Below are positions 10,566 to 21,332 of a stretch of DNA of 64,000 bases, in pieces. How positions within the stretch are numbered: position 1 is the first letter of the stretch; every line of letters begins with the position of its first letter. Below the pieces are notes generated by a model. The model saw nothing but the letters and a program-made list of their open reading frames with translations. It made no database searches and was not told where the DNA came from. The DNA lies in assembly GCF_001440345.1 (NCBI RefSeq), contig NZ_LJYX01000002.1, forward strand, positions 124,001 to 188,000, read 5' to 3'. Position numbers and translations under genes: made by a program. This DNA is from Colwellia sp. TT2012. GTDB lineage: Bacteria > Pseudomonadota > Gammaproteobacteria > Enterobacterales > Alteromonadaceae.

Positions 10566-11825
10566 ATGAACCTTACCGAACTAAAAGAAAAATCCATTAA
10601 TGAATTGGTTGAGCTTGCTGAGTCAATGAAGCTTGAAAACCTTGCTAGAACACGCAAGCAAGACATAATTTTTGCTATTTTAAAAGCACATGCTGAAGGT
10701 GATAATGACATTTTCGGCGGCGGTGTTTTAGAGATTTTACAAGATGGTTTTGGCTTTTTACGCTCAGCAGACTCGTCATACTTAGCAGGGCCAGATGATA
10801 TTTATGTATCACCAAGCCAAATTCGCCGCTTTAGCATGCGAACAGGTGATACCATCCAAGGTAAAATTCGTTCGCCGAAAAAAGGCGAACGTTACTTTGC
10901 CTTATTAAAAGTCACTGAAATTAACTTTGATCGCCCTGAAAATGCACGTAATAAGATATTATTTGAAAACTTAACACCGATTCATCCAACCGATCGCTTC
11001 ATCATGGAACGTGGTAATGGTTCAACAGAAGATATTACTGCACGTATTATTGATCTAGCCTCACCCATTGGTAAAGGCCAACGTGGTTTAATTGTTGCTC
11101 CGCCAAAAGCCGGTAAAACCTTATTATTACAAAATATCGCCCAAAGTATTGCTCATAATTATCCGGATGCCGAGCTAATGGTATTATTAATTGATGAGCG
11201 TCCAGAAGAAGTAACTGAAATGCAGCGCTTGGTGAAAGGTGAAGTTATTGCTTCTACCTTTGATGAACCAGCAAGTCGTCACGTACAAGTGGCAGAAATG
11301 GTCATTGAGAAAGCAAAACGTTTAGTTGAACATAAAAAAGATGTGATCATTTTATTAGATTCAATTACCCGTTTAGCCCGTGCCTACAACACAGTTATTC
11401 CTTCATCAGGTAAAATTCTATCTGGTGGTGTTGATGCTAATGCCTTGCACCGCCCCAAGCGTTTTTTTGGTGCAGCACGTAATATCGAAGAGGGTGGCAG
11501 CTTAACTATTATTGCTACCGCGCTAGTCGAAACGGGTTCTAAAATGGATGAAGTTATCTACGAAGAATTTAAAGGTACAGGTAATATGGAATTACACCTG
11601 TCACGTAAAATTTCTGAAAAACGTGTTTTCCCGGCCATTAATCTTAATCGCAGTGGTACACGTCGTGAAGAACTCATTACTAGACCCGATGAATTACAAA
11701 AAATGTGGATTTTACGAAAAATCGTCCATGAAATGGATGAAATAGGTGCGATTGAATTCCTAATCGACAAACTAGCCATGACCAAAACCAATGATGAGTT
11801 TTTTGATTCAATGAAGCGTAAATAA
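10566..11825 (+). CDS. rho: Transcription termination factor Rho
   Basis: A 419-residue protein, the same length as E. coli Rho. It has the N-terminal helical and cold-shock-like RNA-binding domain (about 1-125), Walker A ([11 protein letters not shown], near 180), Walker B ([16 protein letters not shown], near 262) and the secondary RNA-binding Q/R loop region ([21 protein letters not shown], near 285). It is the hexameric RNA translocase that ends transcription at unstructured C-rich sites. Confidence 0.98.
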   Translation: MNLTELKEKSINELVELAESMKLENLARTRKQDIIFAILKAHAEGDNDIFGGGVLEILQDGFGFLRSADSSYLAGPDDIYVSPSQIRRFSMRTGDTIQGKIRSPKKGERYFALLKVTEINFDRPENARNKILFENLTPIHPTDRFIMERGNGSTEDITARIIDLASPIGKGQRGLIVAPPKAGKTLLLQNIAQSIAHNYPDAELMVLLIDERPEEVTEMQRLVKGEVIASTFDEPASRHVQVAEMVIEKAKRLVEHKKDVIILLDSITRLARAYNTVIPSSGKILSGGVDANALHRPKRFFGAARNIEEGGSLTIIATALVETGSKMDEVIYEEFKGTGNMELHLSRKISEKRVFPAINLNRSGTRREELITRPDELQKMWILRKIVHEMDEIGAIEFLIDKLAMTKTNDEFFDSMKRK

Positions 11826-11857
11826 TCGCAGCATTAATTACTCAGCCATAATTTATG

Positions 11858-11885
11858 AAAACCAGTCTTAATGACTGGTTTTTTT
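11858..11885 (+). terminator. Rho-independent terminator after rho
   Basis: The stem AAAACCAGTC / GACTGGTTTT has a TTAAT loop with T continuing to 11885, about 32 bases after the rho stop. Confidence 0.85.
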
Positions 11886-11915
11886 ATTTTACCTTACCTC
11901 TTACTGGTAACTTAG

Positions 11916-13397
11916 ATGAAATATAGTGATTTAAGAGACTTTATCAGTCAACTTGAAAAAATAGGCCAACTTAAGCGTATTACTCAGCCAATATCAACTC
12001 ATTTAGCAATGACTGAAATCAGTGATAGAACGCTAAAAGCACAAGGGCCAGCCTTGCTTTTTGAAAATGCGGTTAATGAAAAGGGTGAACCCTATGCTAT
12101 GCCGGTGCTGACCAACCTTTTTGGTACCACAGACAGAGTTGCCTTAGCCATGGGGCAAAAAAACTTTGGTGCTTTGCGCGATGTTGGTAAGTTACTGGCT
12201 ATGCTAAAAGAGCCAGAGCCTCCCAAAGGTTTTCGTGATGCGTTAGGTAAAATACCTGTGTATAAACAAGTATTGAATATGCCAGTAAAGGTCATCAAAA
12301 AGCCATTATGCCAACAAATAGTGTTATCTGGCGATGACGTTGATTTAACGAAACTACCGATACAAACTTGTTGGCCTGGTGATGTCGCGCCATTAATTAC
12401 TTGGGGGCTTACTATTACTAGAGGGCCTCATAAAGAGCGACAAAATCTCGGTATTTATCGTCAACAAGTACTCAGCAAAAATAAAGTCATCATGCGTTGG
12501 TTATCACATCGTGGTGGCGCTCTTGACTTTGAAGAATTCAAAAAAGAAAATCCAGGTGAGAGATACCCAGTGTCTGTTGCTTTAGGCGCCGATCCCGCCA
12601 CCATTTTAGGTGCGGTAACGCCAGTACCCGATACGCTATCTGAATATGCTTTCGCCGGTTTATTACGTGGCGCTAGAACACAAGTTGCTAAATCCATCAG
12701 TAATGATTTAGAAGTGCCAGCTAGCGCTGAAATCATTTTGGAGGGGTATTTAGATCCAGATGAAACGGCGCCAGAAGGTCCTTATGGTGATCATACTGGT
12801 TATTATAATGAAGTAGATGTCTTCCCTGTATTTACCGTTACTCATATTACCATGCGCAAAGATGCTATTTATCACAGTACCTATACCGGTCGTCCGCCAG
12901 ATGAACCTGCGATTCTAGGTGTTGCTCTTAATGAAGTATTCGTGCCTATTTTGCAAAAGCAATTCCCTGAAATTCAGGACTTTTATTTACCGCCAGAAGG
13001 TTGCTCTTATCGCCTTGCTATTGTCACTATTAAAAAGCAATATGCCGGTCACGCTAAGGTAGTAATGATGGGGGTTTGGTCATTCTTACGGCAGTTTATG
13101 TACACCAAGTTTGTCATAGTCTGTGATGATGATATTAATGCCAGAGATTGGAAAGACGTTATCTGGGCGATGACCACTCGGATGGATCCTAGTCGTGATA
13201 CTGTTTTGATAGAAAATACGCCCATTGATTATCTTGATTTTGCCTCACCTGTTTCAGGGTTAGGCTCTAAAATGGGCCTAGATGCCACGAACAAATGGCC
13301 AGGTGAAACAGATCGTGAATGGGGTGAACCCATTGAAATGACACAGGAAATAAAAGACCAGGTTGATGAACTTTGGGATGAATTAGATATTATTTAA
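11916..13397 (+). CDS. ubiD: 3-octaprenyl-4-hydroxybenzoate decarboxylase UbiD
   Basis: A 493-residue protein that matches UbiD throughout: [17 protein letters not shown] at the N-terminus, [30 protein letters not shown] with the catalytic Glu, and an acidic C-terminus. It decarboxylates the polyprenyl-hydroxybenzoate intermediate of ubiquinone synthesis using prenylated FMN, which is made by UbiX (not in this window). It is followed by fre, as in E. coli. Confidence 0.96.
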   Translation: MKYSDLRDFISQLEKIGQLKRITQPISTHLAMTEISDRTLKAQGPALLFENAVNEKGEPYAMPVLTNLFGTTDRVALAMGQKNFGALRDVGKLLAMLKEPEPPKGFRDALGKIPVYKQVLNMPVKVIKKPLCQQIVLSGDDVDLTKLPIQTCWPGDVAPLITWGLTITRGPHKERQNLGIYRQQVLSKNKVIMRWLSHRGGALDFEEFKKENPGERYPVSVALGADPATILGAVTPVPDTLSEYAFAGLLRGARTQVAKSISNDLEVPASAEIILEGYLDPDETAPEGPYGDHTGYYNEVDVFPVFTVTHITMRKDAIYHSTYTGRPPDEPAILGVALNEVFVPILQKQFPEIQDFYLPPEGCSYRLAIVTIKKQYAGHAKVVMMGVWSFLRQFMYTKFVIVCDDDINARDWKDVIWAMTTRMDPSRDTVLIENTPIDYLDFASPVSGLGSKMGLDATNKWPGETDREWGEPIEMTQEIKDQVDELWDELDII

Positions 13398-13514
13398 CTA
13401 TTATATAAAGTTTGCTGACTATACTTAGTTACAGTCGCAATGTTATCTTATTACCTCCTGGCAAAGATCAATTTGCTGATGAGAAATGACTAATAAAGTA
13501 GAAAAGGTTAAAGA

Positions 13515-14234
13515 ATGAAGACAGTTAATTGTCAAATAGAATCGTTAACATCGTTAACTTCACACGTATATAAAGTACTTTTAAAGCCCAGTGAAAAAGT
13601 TGATTTTATTCCGGGGCAATATTTAAACTTTGTTATGAGTGAGGATGATAAACGTCCGTTTTCAATAGCCAGTTCACCACATAGTGATTTACTTGAATTA
13701 CAAATTGGCGCTTTTGTCGCTGATAGTTACCCTATGCAAGTGATTGAACGTATTAAAGCGCGTCATGCTAGTGGTGAAGCGGTAACCATTGAAATAGCCG
13801 CAGGTCAGGCACAATTGCGTACGATGAGTGAACGACCATTATTATTACTTGCTGGAGGTACTGGTTTCTCTTATATCAAATCAATGTTTGAGTATTTGGC
13901 CGAACAAAAGTCACAGCGTCATATCAGGGTCTATTGGGGATTACGTGAAGAAAGTGCCATTTATGAACTAGAAAAAACTATTGCCACTATTGCTAAACTG
14001 CCGCACGCTAACTTTATTCCAGTCATCGAGAATGTGCAGGAAAATACGGCAAAGCCATGGCAAGGTAAAACGGGTTTAGTTCACCAAGCCGTAATGGATG
14101 ACATTATTAGCCTAGAGCCTTACGATATTTATTTAGCGGGCCATTTTGACATGGTTGGTGCTATTCGTAGTGATTTTGTTGAGCATGGTGCCTTGTTAGA
14201 GCATATGTATGCCGATGCCTTTGCTTTTATCTAA
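13515..14234 (+). CDS. fre: NAD(P)H-flavin reductase
   Basis: A 239-residue ferredoxin-reductase-type protein. The flavin site is RPFSIASSP (about 56-64) and the nicotinamide site is LLLAGGTGFSYIKSM (about 115-129); the C-terminus ends in an aromatic residue. It reduces free FMN, FAD or riboflavin. In this location it may feed reduced flavin to the prenyl-FMN-dependent UbiD step, an inference from the conserved ubiD-fre pairing. A terminator follows at 14276-14307. Confidence 0.93.
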   Translation: MKTVNCQIESLTSLTSHVYKVLLKPSEKVDFIPGQYLNFVMSEDDKRPFSIASSPHSDLLELQIGAFVADSYPMQVIERIKARHASGEAVTIEIAAGQAQLRTMSERPLLLLAGGTGFSYIKSMFEYLAEQKSQRHIRVYWGLREESAIYELEKTIATIAKLPHANFIPVIENVQENTAKPWQGKTGLVHQAVMDDIISLEPYDIYLAGHFDMVGAIRSDFVEHGALLEHMYADAFAFI

Positions 14235-14275
14235 GTTACCGCTAAGTATATAACTAAGCTAATAGATGAAAAAAG

Positions 14276-14307
14276 CACGTTAATGAGCGATCATTGACGT
14301 GTTTTTT
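14276..14307 (+). terminator. Rho-independent terminator after fre
   Basis: CACGTTAATGA pairs with TCATTGACGTG (one mismatch) around a GCGA loop, followed by six T. Confidence 0.8.
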
Positions 14308-14350
14308 GTTGCAGTCATCAAGAAAACATCTCCTATAGCCGAAGGTTTTA

Positions 14351-15031
14351 TTAAAAGCTGGCCTTAGATAAATCTAACTGAGCAATGGTAATAACCGCTT
14401 GTGTACGGTTACGAACATCGAGTTTTCTGAAAATTGCCGTAGCATGGGCCTTAATTGTCGCTTCTGAAACATTTAAATCGTAAGCGATTTGTTTATTTAG
14501 CATGCCTTGGGCAAACATCATTAAGATACGGTATTGTTGTTGAGTTAAACTGGCAACGCGCTCAGCAACATTACTTTTACTGTTGTTACCTTGTGTTTGT
14601 TCAAAAGACGCGGGTAACCAGATATTACCTGACAATACCGCAACAATAGCCGCATAAATATCATTAACTGGCGTTGATTTGGGTATAAAACCAGCCGCAC
14701 CATATTCCATGGATTTATTGATGGTGTCATGATCCTCATGAGCGGAGACGATAACCACAGGAATTTGTGGAAAGTGATTACGCACATGGATTAGGGTATT
14801 AAAGCCATGCGCACCGGGTATATTTAAATCCAGTAATAACAAATCGCTATCATTATGAGCCGTAAGCTGCTGTTCTAGTTCTTCAATCGTTTCTGCTTCA
14901 AGCCATGTAGTATAAGTTAGTTTGGCTTTTAATGTCCCTAATAAAGCTTGTCTAAATAAGGGATGATCGTCAGCTATTATTATTTTTTCTGGCTGAATCA
15001 TAACAAGTATCCTAAATAATGATTGACCCAT
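14351..15031 (-). CDS. NarL/FixJ-type response regulator
   Basis: A 226-residue two-domain regulator. The receiver domain (about 15-135) shows the acidic pocket (IADDHP), the phosphoacceptor Asp in LLLLDLNIPG, VIVSAHED and the conserved Lys in FIPKST. A LuxR-type helix-turn-helix (about 160-220, with LNKQIAYDLNVSEATIKAH) follows. No sensor kinase is adjacent, so it is an orphan here. An internal ATG at residue 12 (MIQPEKIIIADDHP) could be the real start. Confidence 0.88.
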   Translation of the reverse strand: MGQSLFRILVMIQPEKIIIADDHPLFRQALLGTLKAKLTYTTWLEAETIEELEQQLTAHNDSDLLLLDLNIPGAHGFNTLIHVRNHFPQIPVVIVSAHEDHDTINKSMEYGAAGFIPKSTPVNDIYAAIVAVLSGNIWLPASFEQTQGNNSKSNVAERVASLTQQQYRILMMFAQGMLNKQIAYDLNVSEATIKAHATAIFRKLDVRNRTQAVITIAQLDLSKASF

Positions 15032-15367
15032 TCTAACGGAAAAATTTTTAATAACAAAGCTTAGTTAAGAATAGCCATTATCGTGCTATTGATAGCGTTA
15101 TTTTGGGAGAGTAGTTTTGCTTATTGGTGGGCAGAACTGATCTGCAGCTGAGTCCCTGTAATTAGCGATGTTCTATTCTAACCTAGCAAGTATGCAAACA
15201 TGTGCAAAGCTTACTTACAAAAAATTACCAGTAAGTTTATCTTATTATTTTCATTTACCAGCCGTGCTGTCACCCTGATGGAGTTTCTTCACTTTACTAT
15301 GGTTTATTGTTTTACGCTTTTTTTACCTATTTTGCCGATGTCACTTTGAAAAATACCGCCACAGCAA
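15032..15367. other. 336-base gap upstream of the truncated GGDEF gene
   Basis: No complete gene was found. The last 70 bases read, in a frame offset from the GGDEF frame, as a Phe/Leu-rich stretch ending CHFEKYRHSK. This loosely resembles the region just after the LTGLxNRR motif of GGDEF domains, so the 5' part of a GGDEF gene may have decayed here. Confidence 0.35.
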
Positions 15368-15796
15368 ATGAGCAGTGCCAACAGAAGCCATGATTTATTA
15401 GCATTGGTGATTATCGATATAGATCATTTTAAAGGCTATAACGATACTTTTGGCCATCCTGCCGGTGATGTTGCCCTTGTTGCACTAGCAAATTTATTAA
15501 AAATACAAATGAAGCGGGGTAACGATGCAGTTTTCCGCTTGGGTGGCGAGGAATTTGCACTGCTGTATCAAGGAAAAAGCGAACAGGCGGCAGTCAAGTT
15601 AATCGAAGATATTAGAGTTGCGGTAGAAAGCTTGGACCAATATTGTAATCTTGAAAAGAAAATAACCATATCTGCAGGGCTATTATTGATTAATTCGAAA
15701 CAAAATATAGCGGTTGAAAGTGCCTATAAATTAGCGGATAAATTGTTATATCAAGCAAAAAATTCTGGGAGAAATAAGGTGGTAACATCAAACTGA
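15368..15796 (+). CDS. Truncated GGDEF-domain protein, probable gene remnant
   Basis: 142 residues that begin inside a GGDEF domain: LALVIIDIDHFKGYNDTFGHPAGD, then an RGND inhibitory site five residues before an intact GGEEF. The usual N-terminal DxLTGLxNRR helix and any sensor or membrane part are missing. An in-frame TGA lies at 15347-15349, just upstream of the ATG. Without the N-terminal helix a functional cyclase is doubtful. It could be a frameshifted or truncated former gene, or a minimal domain that is still translated. Confidence 0.7.
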   Translation: MSSANRSHDLLALVIIDIDHFKGYNDTFGHPAGDVALVALANLLKIQMKRGNDAVFRLGGEEFALLYQGKSEQAAVKLIEDIRVAVESLDQYCNLEKKITISAGLLLINSKQNIAVESAYKLADKLLYQAKNSGRNKVVTSN

Positions 15797-15816
15797 TAGC
15801 CTTAAGCTATCAGTTT
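15790..15816. terminator. Hairpin between the convergent GGDEF and pepD genes
   Basis: A perfect 11-bp stem (AAACTGATAGC / GCTATCAGTTT) with a 5-base loop overlaps the GGDEF stop codon and lies 19 bases from the pepD stop. The placement fits a bidirectional terminator, although the T-tract is weak on both strands. Confidence 0.5.
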
Positions 15817-15834
15817 ATCAATATTGTATTGTTG

Positions 15835-17298
15835 TTATTTTTTTGGAATATTAGCCAATACTGCGACTAATAATTGCCAATATAGCGCTACTGTGGCAAT
15901 TTCAATTTTTTCGTCTGGTGAGTGAGGAAACTTAATTGTTGGTCCAATAGAGACCATATCCCAATGTGGATACGCGGTTTTAAATAAGCCACACTCTAAA
16001 CCAGCATGAATTACCATAACCGCAGGTACTTTATTAAATATATCTTGGTAAGTATCACGTACCGTTTTCATAATGGCTGAGTCAGTATTAGGCTGCCAAC
16101 CAGGGTATGCGCCGGAGAATACAATGTTCGCACCAGCCAGTTCAAAAACAGATTGTACCGTGCGTTGAGTTTCTAAGCTGCCATCGTCATGCAAGCTACG
16201 AATTAATACCATGGCACTGAAGTTTTTCCCTCTGGTGCGTATTACACCTAAGTTTAGTGAGGTCTCTACAATACCTTCAATATCATCACTCATCCGCATG
16301 ACACCATTTGGACAAGCATTCAGCGCTCGTAAAATGGCGGCTTGTGTTGCTTTGGTCCAACACTGCTCAAAATCTTCTGGTGAAATTAATAACATATCGA
16401 TATCAGTTTCAATGGCACCAAGATTTGTTCTAATAGTTGCTAAGTAGTTGGCTAGAGCGGCCTTTAAGGCGTCAACTTTATCGTTAGCAATAACAAAACT
16501 GGCATTGGCTTCTCGTGGGATAGCATTACGTAAACTTCCACCATTTAGCTCTGTTAGGCTGATGTCAAAGTCAATACTAGCATTTAATAAAAATCGTACT
16601 AATAACTTGTTAGCGTTGGCACGGCCAGTGTGAATATCCACACCTGAATGGCCGCCTTTTAAACCAGAGATAGATAAGTTAAAAGCTTGGTAATCGTGAG
16701 CAACATCGGTAAAAGCTAATGGAAAAGTGGCATTACCATCAATGCCACCAGCACAACCCATGTAAACTTCGCCTTCTTGCTCCGAATCGGTGTTGATTAA
16801 AATATCACCGTCAAGCCAACCCGCTTCTAAGCCAAATGCCCCGGTCATGCCCGCTTCTTCATCAATGGTTACCAAAACTTCTAATGGCCCATGAGGAATA
16901 TCATCACTGGCTAAAATAGCTAAGGCTGAAGCCAAACCAACACCGTTGTCAGCACCTAAGGTTGTACCTTCAGCCGTTACCCAATCACCAGACTCGATAA
17001 TATATGGCTTAATGGGGTCGGTTAAAAAATCATGGTCTGTGTCATTATTTTTTTGTGGCACCATATCCATATGTGCTTGTAAGATAATACCTTTGCGATC
17101 TTCCATACCTTTGGTTGCTGGCTTTTTAATAAATAAGTTACCAACGGCATCTTCTTTAATGGCTAAACCAAGCTCTTTTGCCCAGCTTTGTATCCATAAA
17201 GATATCTCTTGTTCATGTTTCGACGGATGTGGAATACTGCAAATTTTTTCAAATAATTGCCACAAGCGGGCAGGTTTTAATTGAGAGAGAGCACTCAT
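15835..17298 (-). CDS. pepD: Aminoacyl-histidine dipeptidase (peptidase D, M20 family)
   Basis: A 487-residue M20 metallopeptidase. Metal and catalytic segments are visible: LQAHMDMVPQ (His, Asp), GTTLGADNGVGLA (bridging Asp) and VTIDEEAGMTGAFGL (catalytic Glu pair), with a lid domain between about 200 and 390. It hydrolyses Xaa-His dipeptides and other dipeptides in the cytosol. It is transcribed alone, convergent with the GGDEF remnant. Confidence 0.95.
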   Translation of the reverse strand: MSALSQLKPARLWQLFEKICSIPHPSKHEQEISLWIQSWAKELGLAIKEDAVGNLFIKKPATKGMEDRKGIILQAHMDMVPQKNNDTDHDFLTDPIKPYIIESGDWVTAEGTTLGADNGVGLASALAILASDDIPHGPLEVLVTIDEEAGMTGAFGLEAGWLDGDILINTDSEQEGEVYMGCAGGIDGNATFPLAFTDVAHDYQAFNLSISGLKGGHSGVDIHTGRANANKLLVRFLLNASIDFDISLTELNGGSLRNAIPREANASFVIANDKVDALKAALANYLATIRTNLGAIETDIDMLLISPEDFEQCWTKATQAAILRALNACPNGVMRMSDDIEGIVETSLNLGVIRTRGKNFSAMVLIRSLHDDGSLETQRTVQSVFELAGANIVFSGAYPGWQPNTDSAIMKTVRDTYQDIFNKVPAVMVIHAGLECGLFKTAYPHWDMVSIGPTIKFPHSPDEKIEIATVALYWQLLVAVLANIPKK

Positions 17299-17394
17299 AG
17301 GTTTCCTTGGGAATATTAAGATTATTTACTGTAAAGAGCAGGTACAGCCGATGTTAGCCTGCCTACAGCTGAGATGATGACAGTATTATTACTA

Positions 17395-17991
17395 TTATTT
17401 GTCGGCCATTAAAAATTGCCATTGTTCATTAAAGTCAGTGCTTGGTTTTTTACTATAACCTGAGCGGACAAATCGGCTCATTTTACCTTCAGCGAAAGCA
17501 ACCAGTAAACTAGCTAAAGCGGCTTCACTAATAGTAAATGTTTTACCTTCACGTAGTTTGCGTTCACGTAAAACTTGTTTGAATTGAGATTCTAATTTTT
17601 CAAAAAATTGATGAACTCTACTACGTAAACGTTCATTTTCACCCATTAAGGCATCACCCGCTAAAATTCGGCACATGCCAGGATTACGCTCAGAAAAAAT
17701 TAATAAAACATGCATGATATGATGGCATCTTACTAAAGCTTCTTTATGATCCGCTAAAATTAAATTGATACGAGAAAAAATAGATTCTTCAATAAAATCG
17801 ATTAAACCTTCAAACATGCGCGCTTTTGACGGGAAGTGCCGGTATAAAGCCGCTTCTGAAAATCCGACTTCAGCGGCTAACTTTGCCGTAGTGATACGCT
17901 GCCCAGGACAATTTTCTAACATTAACGCTAAGGATTCTAATATTTGGTGTTTACGGTTTGGCTTTTTGTTTTTACTTTGTGTGGCGACCAT
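17395..17991 (-). CDS. slmA: Nucleoid occlusion factor SlmA
   Basis: A 198-residue TetR-fold protein. The N-terminal helix-turn-helix ([33 protein letters not shown], about 32-65) and full-length similarity identify SlmA, which binds chromosomal SlmA sites and blocks FtsZ assembly over the nucleoid. It follows coaBC directly. In E. coli dut lies between dfp (coaBC) and slmA; here dut is absent from the 69-base gap. Confidence 0.94.
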   Translation of the reverse strand: MVATQSKNKKPNRKHQILESLALMLENCPGQRITTAKLAAEVGFSEAALYRHFPSKARMFEGLIDFIEESIFSRINLILADHKEALVRCHHIMHVLLIFSERNPGMCRILAGDALMGENERLRSRVHQFFEKLESQFKQVLRERKLREGKTFTISEAALASLLVAFAEGKMSRFVRSGYSKKPSTDFNEQWQFLMADK

Positions 17992-18060
17992 AGTTAAATA
18001 TTCTCTATTGTTATGTCCGTTAAGCTTGGGAGCTAGCCCGAGGTTAAAGTCATTAAGTTA

Positions 18061-19272
18061 TTATGGCTCAGTACTTTTTGCTAGATAATGCTGATTGATT
18101 AAGGACACCAGTTTTGTAGCTATAACTTGTTTATTTGCCAAAGGAATTTCTATTTCATCAAACGCACTATAAAGGGTTAAGGCATTATCATCACTGTTAA
18201 AACCTTGTCCGGCTTTAGCGACATCATTGGCCGCGATTAAATCTAAGTTTTTACGCTTTAATTTACCACGTGCATAGTGTGCTATATTTTGCGTTTCAGC
18301 CGCAAAGCCAACGATAAACGGTTTATTGGCTAACTTTGCCACATCAGCAACAATATCTTGGTTTTTGACCAAGGAAAGTTGCATATGCTCATTGTCTTTC
18401 TTGATTTTTTCCTTGGCAATATCTGCAACGCGATAATCAGCAACCGCAGCACAAGCGATAAAAGTAGTGCCTTGAGGCGCGTAAGTTAGCGCTTGTTGGT
18501 ACATTTGTTCGGCGCTAGTGACTTCAATAAGCTCACAGCCTCTGGGCGCGGATATATTTACCGGGCCAGAAATTAAGGTGACTTTAGCGCCCGCACGCAA
18601 TGCTGCATGAGCAATGGCATAGCCCATTTTACCCGAACTATAGTTAGAAATATAACGTACTGGGTCTATCGCTTCACGTGTTGGTCCGGCAGTAATAACC
18701 CAATGTTGGTCTTGCAAGTATTTGTCGGCAAAAAAATCACTACTCAGGGTAACCAATTCATCAACCTCTAACATACGACCTAAGCCGATATCACCACAAG
18801 CCTGTTCACCAGCACCGGGCCCCCAAATATGCAGTCCCCATTGTTTTAAGGTATTGATATTTGCTTGTGTTGCTTTGGCATGCCACATTTGCTGATTCAT
18901 TGCTGGGGCAATGGCGATTGGTGCGCTGGTAGCTAAACATAAAGTAGCTAATAAATCATTGGCCATACCTGCGGCTATCCGCGCAATAATATCGGCAGTC
19001 GCCGGAGCTATGACAATCAAATCAGCCCATTTAGCCAGTTCAATATGTCCCATGGCAAGCTCAGCCTGACTATCGAGTAAGCTATCTGAAACATGATTCC
19101 CAGAGACTACTTGCAGCGTTAAGGGGGTAATAAAGGCTTTGGCACCGTCGGTCATAACTACGCGTACATCTGCGCCATGATCTTTAAGTCGGCGGACTAA
19201 TTCTGGTGTCTTGTAGGCTGCGATACCACCAGTAATACCCAGTACTATTTTTTTGTCCTGAAGAGTTTGCAT
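18061..19272 (-). CDS. coaBC: Bifunctional phosphopantothenoylcysteine decarboxylase / synthetase
   Basis: A 403-residue bifunctional coenzyme A enzyme. The CoaC half (about 1-185) has [15 protein letters not shown] for FMN binding, the active His in [10 protein letters not shown], the PAMNQQMW motif and the [13 protein letters not shown]ys loop. The CoaB half (about 190-400) has [21 protein letters not shown] and the catalytic-Lys region [15 protein letters not shown]. It converts 4'-phosphopantothenate to 4'-phosphopantetheine. It is divergent from radC, as in E. coli. Confidence 0.96.
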   Translation of the reverse strand: MQTLQDKKIVLGITGGIAAYKTPELVRRLKDHGADVRVVMTDGAKAFITPLTLQVVSGNHVSDSLLDSQAELAMGHIELAKWADLIVIAPATADIIARIAAGMANDLLATLCLATSAPIAIAPAMNQQMWHAKATQANINTLKQWGLHIWGPGAGEQACGDIGLGRMLEVDELVTLSSDFFADKYLQDQHWVITAGPTREAIDPVRYISNYSSGKMGYAIAHAALRAGAKVTLISGPVNISAPRGCELIEVTSAEQMYQQALTYAPQGTTFIACAAVADYRVADIAKEKIKKDNEHMQLSLVKNQDIVADVAKLANKPFIVGFAAETQNIAHYARGKLKRKNLDLIAANDVAKAGQGFNSDDNALTLYSAFDEIEIPLANKQVIATKLVSLINQHYLAKSTEP

Positions 19273-19406
19273 AACCTGCTAATCTTAAAGTTAACAATAA
19301 TGCCGATAAGATAACATTTATTGGCATTATTTAGAAATAACAGTTACTAAATAAAGACAGTAACTTATCGATAAAAACAGACAAGATGTAAAGCAAGGAT
19401 GCACTT

Positions 19407-20159
19407 ATGTTAAAAGGATCAGTGTTGAAGGCGTCGTCATTAAATGAAGCACCGTTAAAGTACAGTGTGTTAAAAGATTGGCCTGAACTGGAAAGGCCAA
19501 GAGAAAAGCTGGTCCACTTGGGCCCATCGAGTTTAAGTGATGCTGAGCTGTTGGCGATATTTTTACGTACTGGGGTAAAAGGCTGTCATGTGGTCGATCT
19601 TGCTCGGCAGTTATTACTTAGTTTTGGTAGTCTAGGTGCTGTTTTTTCTGCCAGTCAGGAAGACTTTTGCGCTAGGCATGGACTTGGTCTGGCCAAATAC
19701 GTGCAATTGCAAGCTTGTTTAGAAATGTCTAAACGTTATTTAGCTGAGAAAATGAGAACAAGTGACTGTTCTTTAACCTCTTCACAAGCAACTCGGGACT
19801 ATTTATTAAGTGAGTTACGCTTTGAAAACCGTGAAATATTTGCTGTGTTATTTTTAGACAATCAACATCAAGTGTTAGCTTTTGAACGGCTCTTTTTTGG
19901 CACACTTGATGCGGCCGCCGTGTATCCTAGAGTTGTGGTGGAGCAAGCCTTAAAACACCATGCCGCCGCAGTGATTTTAACACATAACCACCCTTCTGGT
20001 ATTGCCGAAGCCAGTCTTGCCGATAAACAAATAACCAATAAATTAATTCAGGCGCTACAGTTAATTGATGTGCGTGTCTTGGACCATATTATTGTGGCGG
20101 GTAATCAATGTTACTCGTTTGCAGAGCACAATGAACTTCCCTCGTTTAAAGGGAAATAG
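19407..20159 (+). CDS. radC: RadC-family JAB1/MPN-domain protein
   Basis: A 250-residue protein. A helix-hairpin-helix-like N-terminal region (about 20-110) precedes an MPN/JAMM domain whose metal ligands are clear: His-x-His in THNHPSG, then an Asp ten residues after the second His (ASLAD). The name reflects an old assignment to DNA repair; the biochemical role is unresolved. The first 17 residues before [14 protein letters not shown] look like a non-conserved extension, so the start could be later. Confidence 0.9.
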   Translation: MLKGSVLKASSLNEAPLKYSVLKDWPELERPREKLVHLGPSSLSDAELLAIFLRTGVKGCHVVDLARQLLLSFGSLGAVFSASQEDFCARHGLGLAKYVQLQACLEMSKRYLAEKMRTSDCSLTSSQATRDYLLSELRFENREIFAVLFLDNQHQVLAFERLFFGTLDAAAVYPRVVVEQALKHHAAAVILTHNHPSGIAEASLADKQITNKLIQALQLIDVRVLDHIIVAGNQCYSFAEHNELPSFKGK

Positions 20160-20245
20160 CGGATAATTTGCTAAAAACGGGAAAGACAATTACTTTTAAT
20201 TAGGAACCCCTAGTTAAAATTTACTAAGTAAAGAAGGATCATCTG

Positions 20246-20557
20246 ATGACTGATAGTAATAGCGAGGGAATAGAACGTCGCAAATCGTTTCGTTTAGATA
20301 TGGAAAAAGAGTTGGTGGATATTGTTTGGACCGATGAAAAGGGTAAAAAGCATAATAAAAAAATTGCTTGTTTAGACTTTGCCCGTGGCGGATTGAAATT
20401 AGATTGTGATGAAAGTTTACCCGCTAATACCGCAGTAACCGTGGTCTTTAAATCGGCTAATGCCAGTAATCAAAAGCTGTATAGCAAGGTGCTGCGCAGT
20501 ATTAAACAAGAGAATGGCTGGTTTGAAATTACCTTAGTGCTGGATAAAAATGCTTAG
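20246..20557 (+). CDS. PilZ-domain protein
   Basis: 103 residues covering one PilZ domain. The cyclic di-GMP contact motif RKSFR (RxxxR) lies at about 12-16, and the second motif is DFARGG, with Ala in place of the usual Ser of D/NxSxxG. It probably binds cyclic di-GMP and acts through a partner protein. It sits in a non-conserved insertion between radC and rpmB, 106 bases before a ParA-type gene. Confidence 0.82.
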   Translation: MTDSNSEGIERRKSFRLDMEKELVDIVWTDEKGKKHNKKIACLDFARGGLKLDCDESLPANTAVTVVFKSANASNQKLYSKVLRSIKQENGWFEITLVLDKNA

Positions 20558-20663
20558 CCATTAAAGTGGCAGCGCCTTGTTGAGCGAAAGCAATATGGTG
20601 AAATTGAACTACAATTAGCATGGGAAGATGTTAATTATATTGTGGTAAAGGACGGTACTAAGC

Positions 20664-21332
20664 ATGATGATATTAGTGGGTGGCGAAAAAGGCGGCAGTG
20701 GTAAAAGCTGTTTAGCTCAAAATTTAGCGGTATATTTCGCCTCAAATAAGAAAGCAATTGTGTTAATGGTGGATTGTGATCCACAAAGAACAACTTCAGA
20801 TTGGATACAAACCAGAAATGGTGATCCCTCATTACCCGCCATTAACTGTATTCAATTGTATGGAAAAATTCGTAATGATTTACTGAGCTTAGTACAGCAT
20901 TATGACTACGTTATTGTTGATTGTGGTGGCCAAGATAATCTGGCCTTGCGTGCTGCTATGTCGGTTGCTGATCACGTTATTATTCCCTTAAGACCAAAAA
21001 GACGGGATTTAAAAACAGTACCTCATATGGAAGATATGCTAAGTACCTGTAAAATGGTCAATCCAAAAATGATGGCCTCTTTTGTGATTACCCAGTGCCC
21101 ATCATTACCCAACCAAGCAAGGAGAATTCTTGAAGCAAAAGAAGTGTGTAGCTCATATGGCATTAACGTTTTAGATGCCGTAACCTATAATCGAAACGTT
21201 TATGATGATAGTGAAGAGCAGGGTTCTTCCGTTATTGAAATAGATCCCACAGGTAAGGCTGCCCTAGAGATGATTGCTATAGCCGAAGAATTATTGGCAA
21301 TGGAACCGGATAATTTGCATGAGTTTAACTGA
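20664..21332 (+). CDS. ParA/ParF-type partition ATPase
   Basis: A 222-residue Walker-type ATPase with the deviant Walker A KGGSGKS at 9-15 (signature Lys included), VMVDCDPQRTTSDW, and the Walker B region YVIVDCGGQD. It has no N-terminal DNA-binding domain. Size and architecture fit the small ParF/type Ib partition ATPases. AAGGA upstream at 20646-20650 supports the start. The next gene overlaps it by 14 bases and encodes a ribbon-helix-helix-like protein, the usual partner arrangement. Confidence 0.88.
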   Translation: MMILVGGEKGGSGKSCLAQNLAVYFASNKKAIVLMVDCDPQRTTSDWIQTRNGDPSLPAINCIQLYGKIRNDLLSLVQHYDYVIVDCGGQDNLALRAAMSVADHVIIPLRPKRRDLKTVPHMEDMLSTCKMVNPKMMASFVITQCPSLPNQARRILEAKEVCSSYGINVLDAVTYNRNVYDDSEEQGSSVIEIDPTGKAALEMIAIAEELLAMEPDNLHEFN

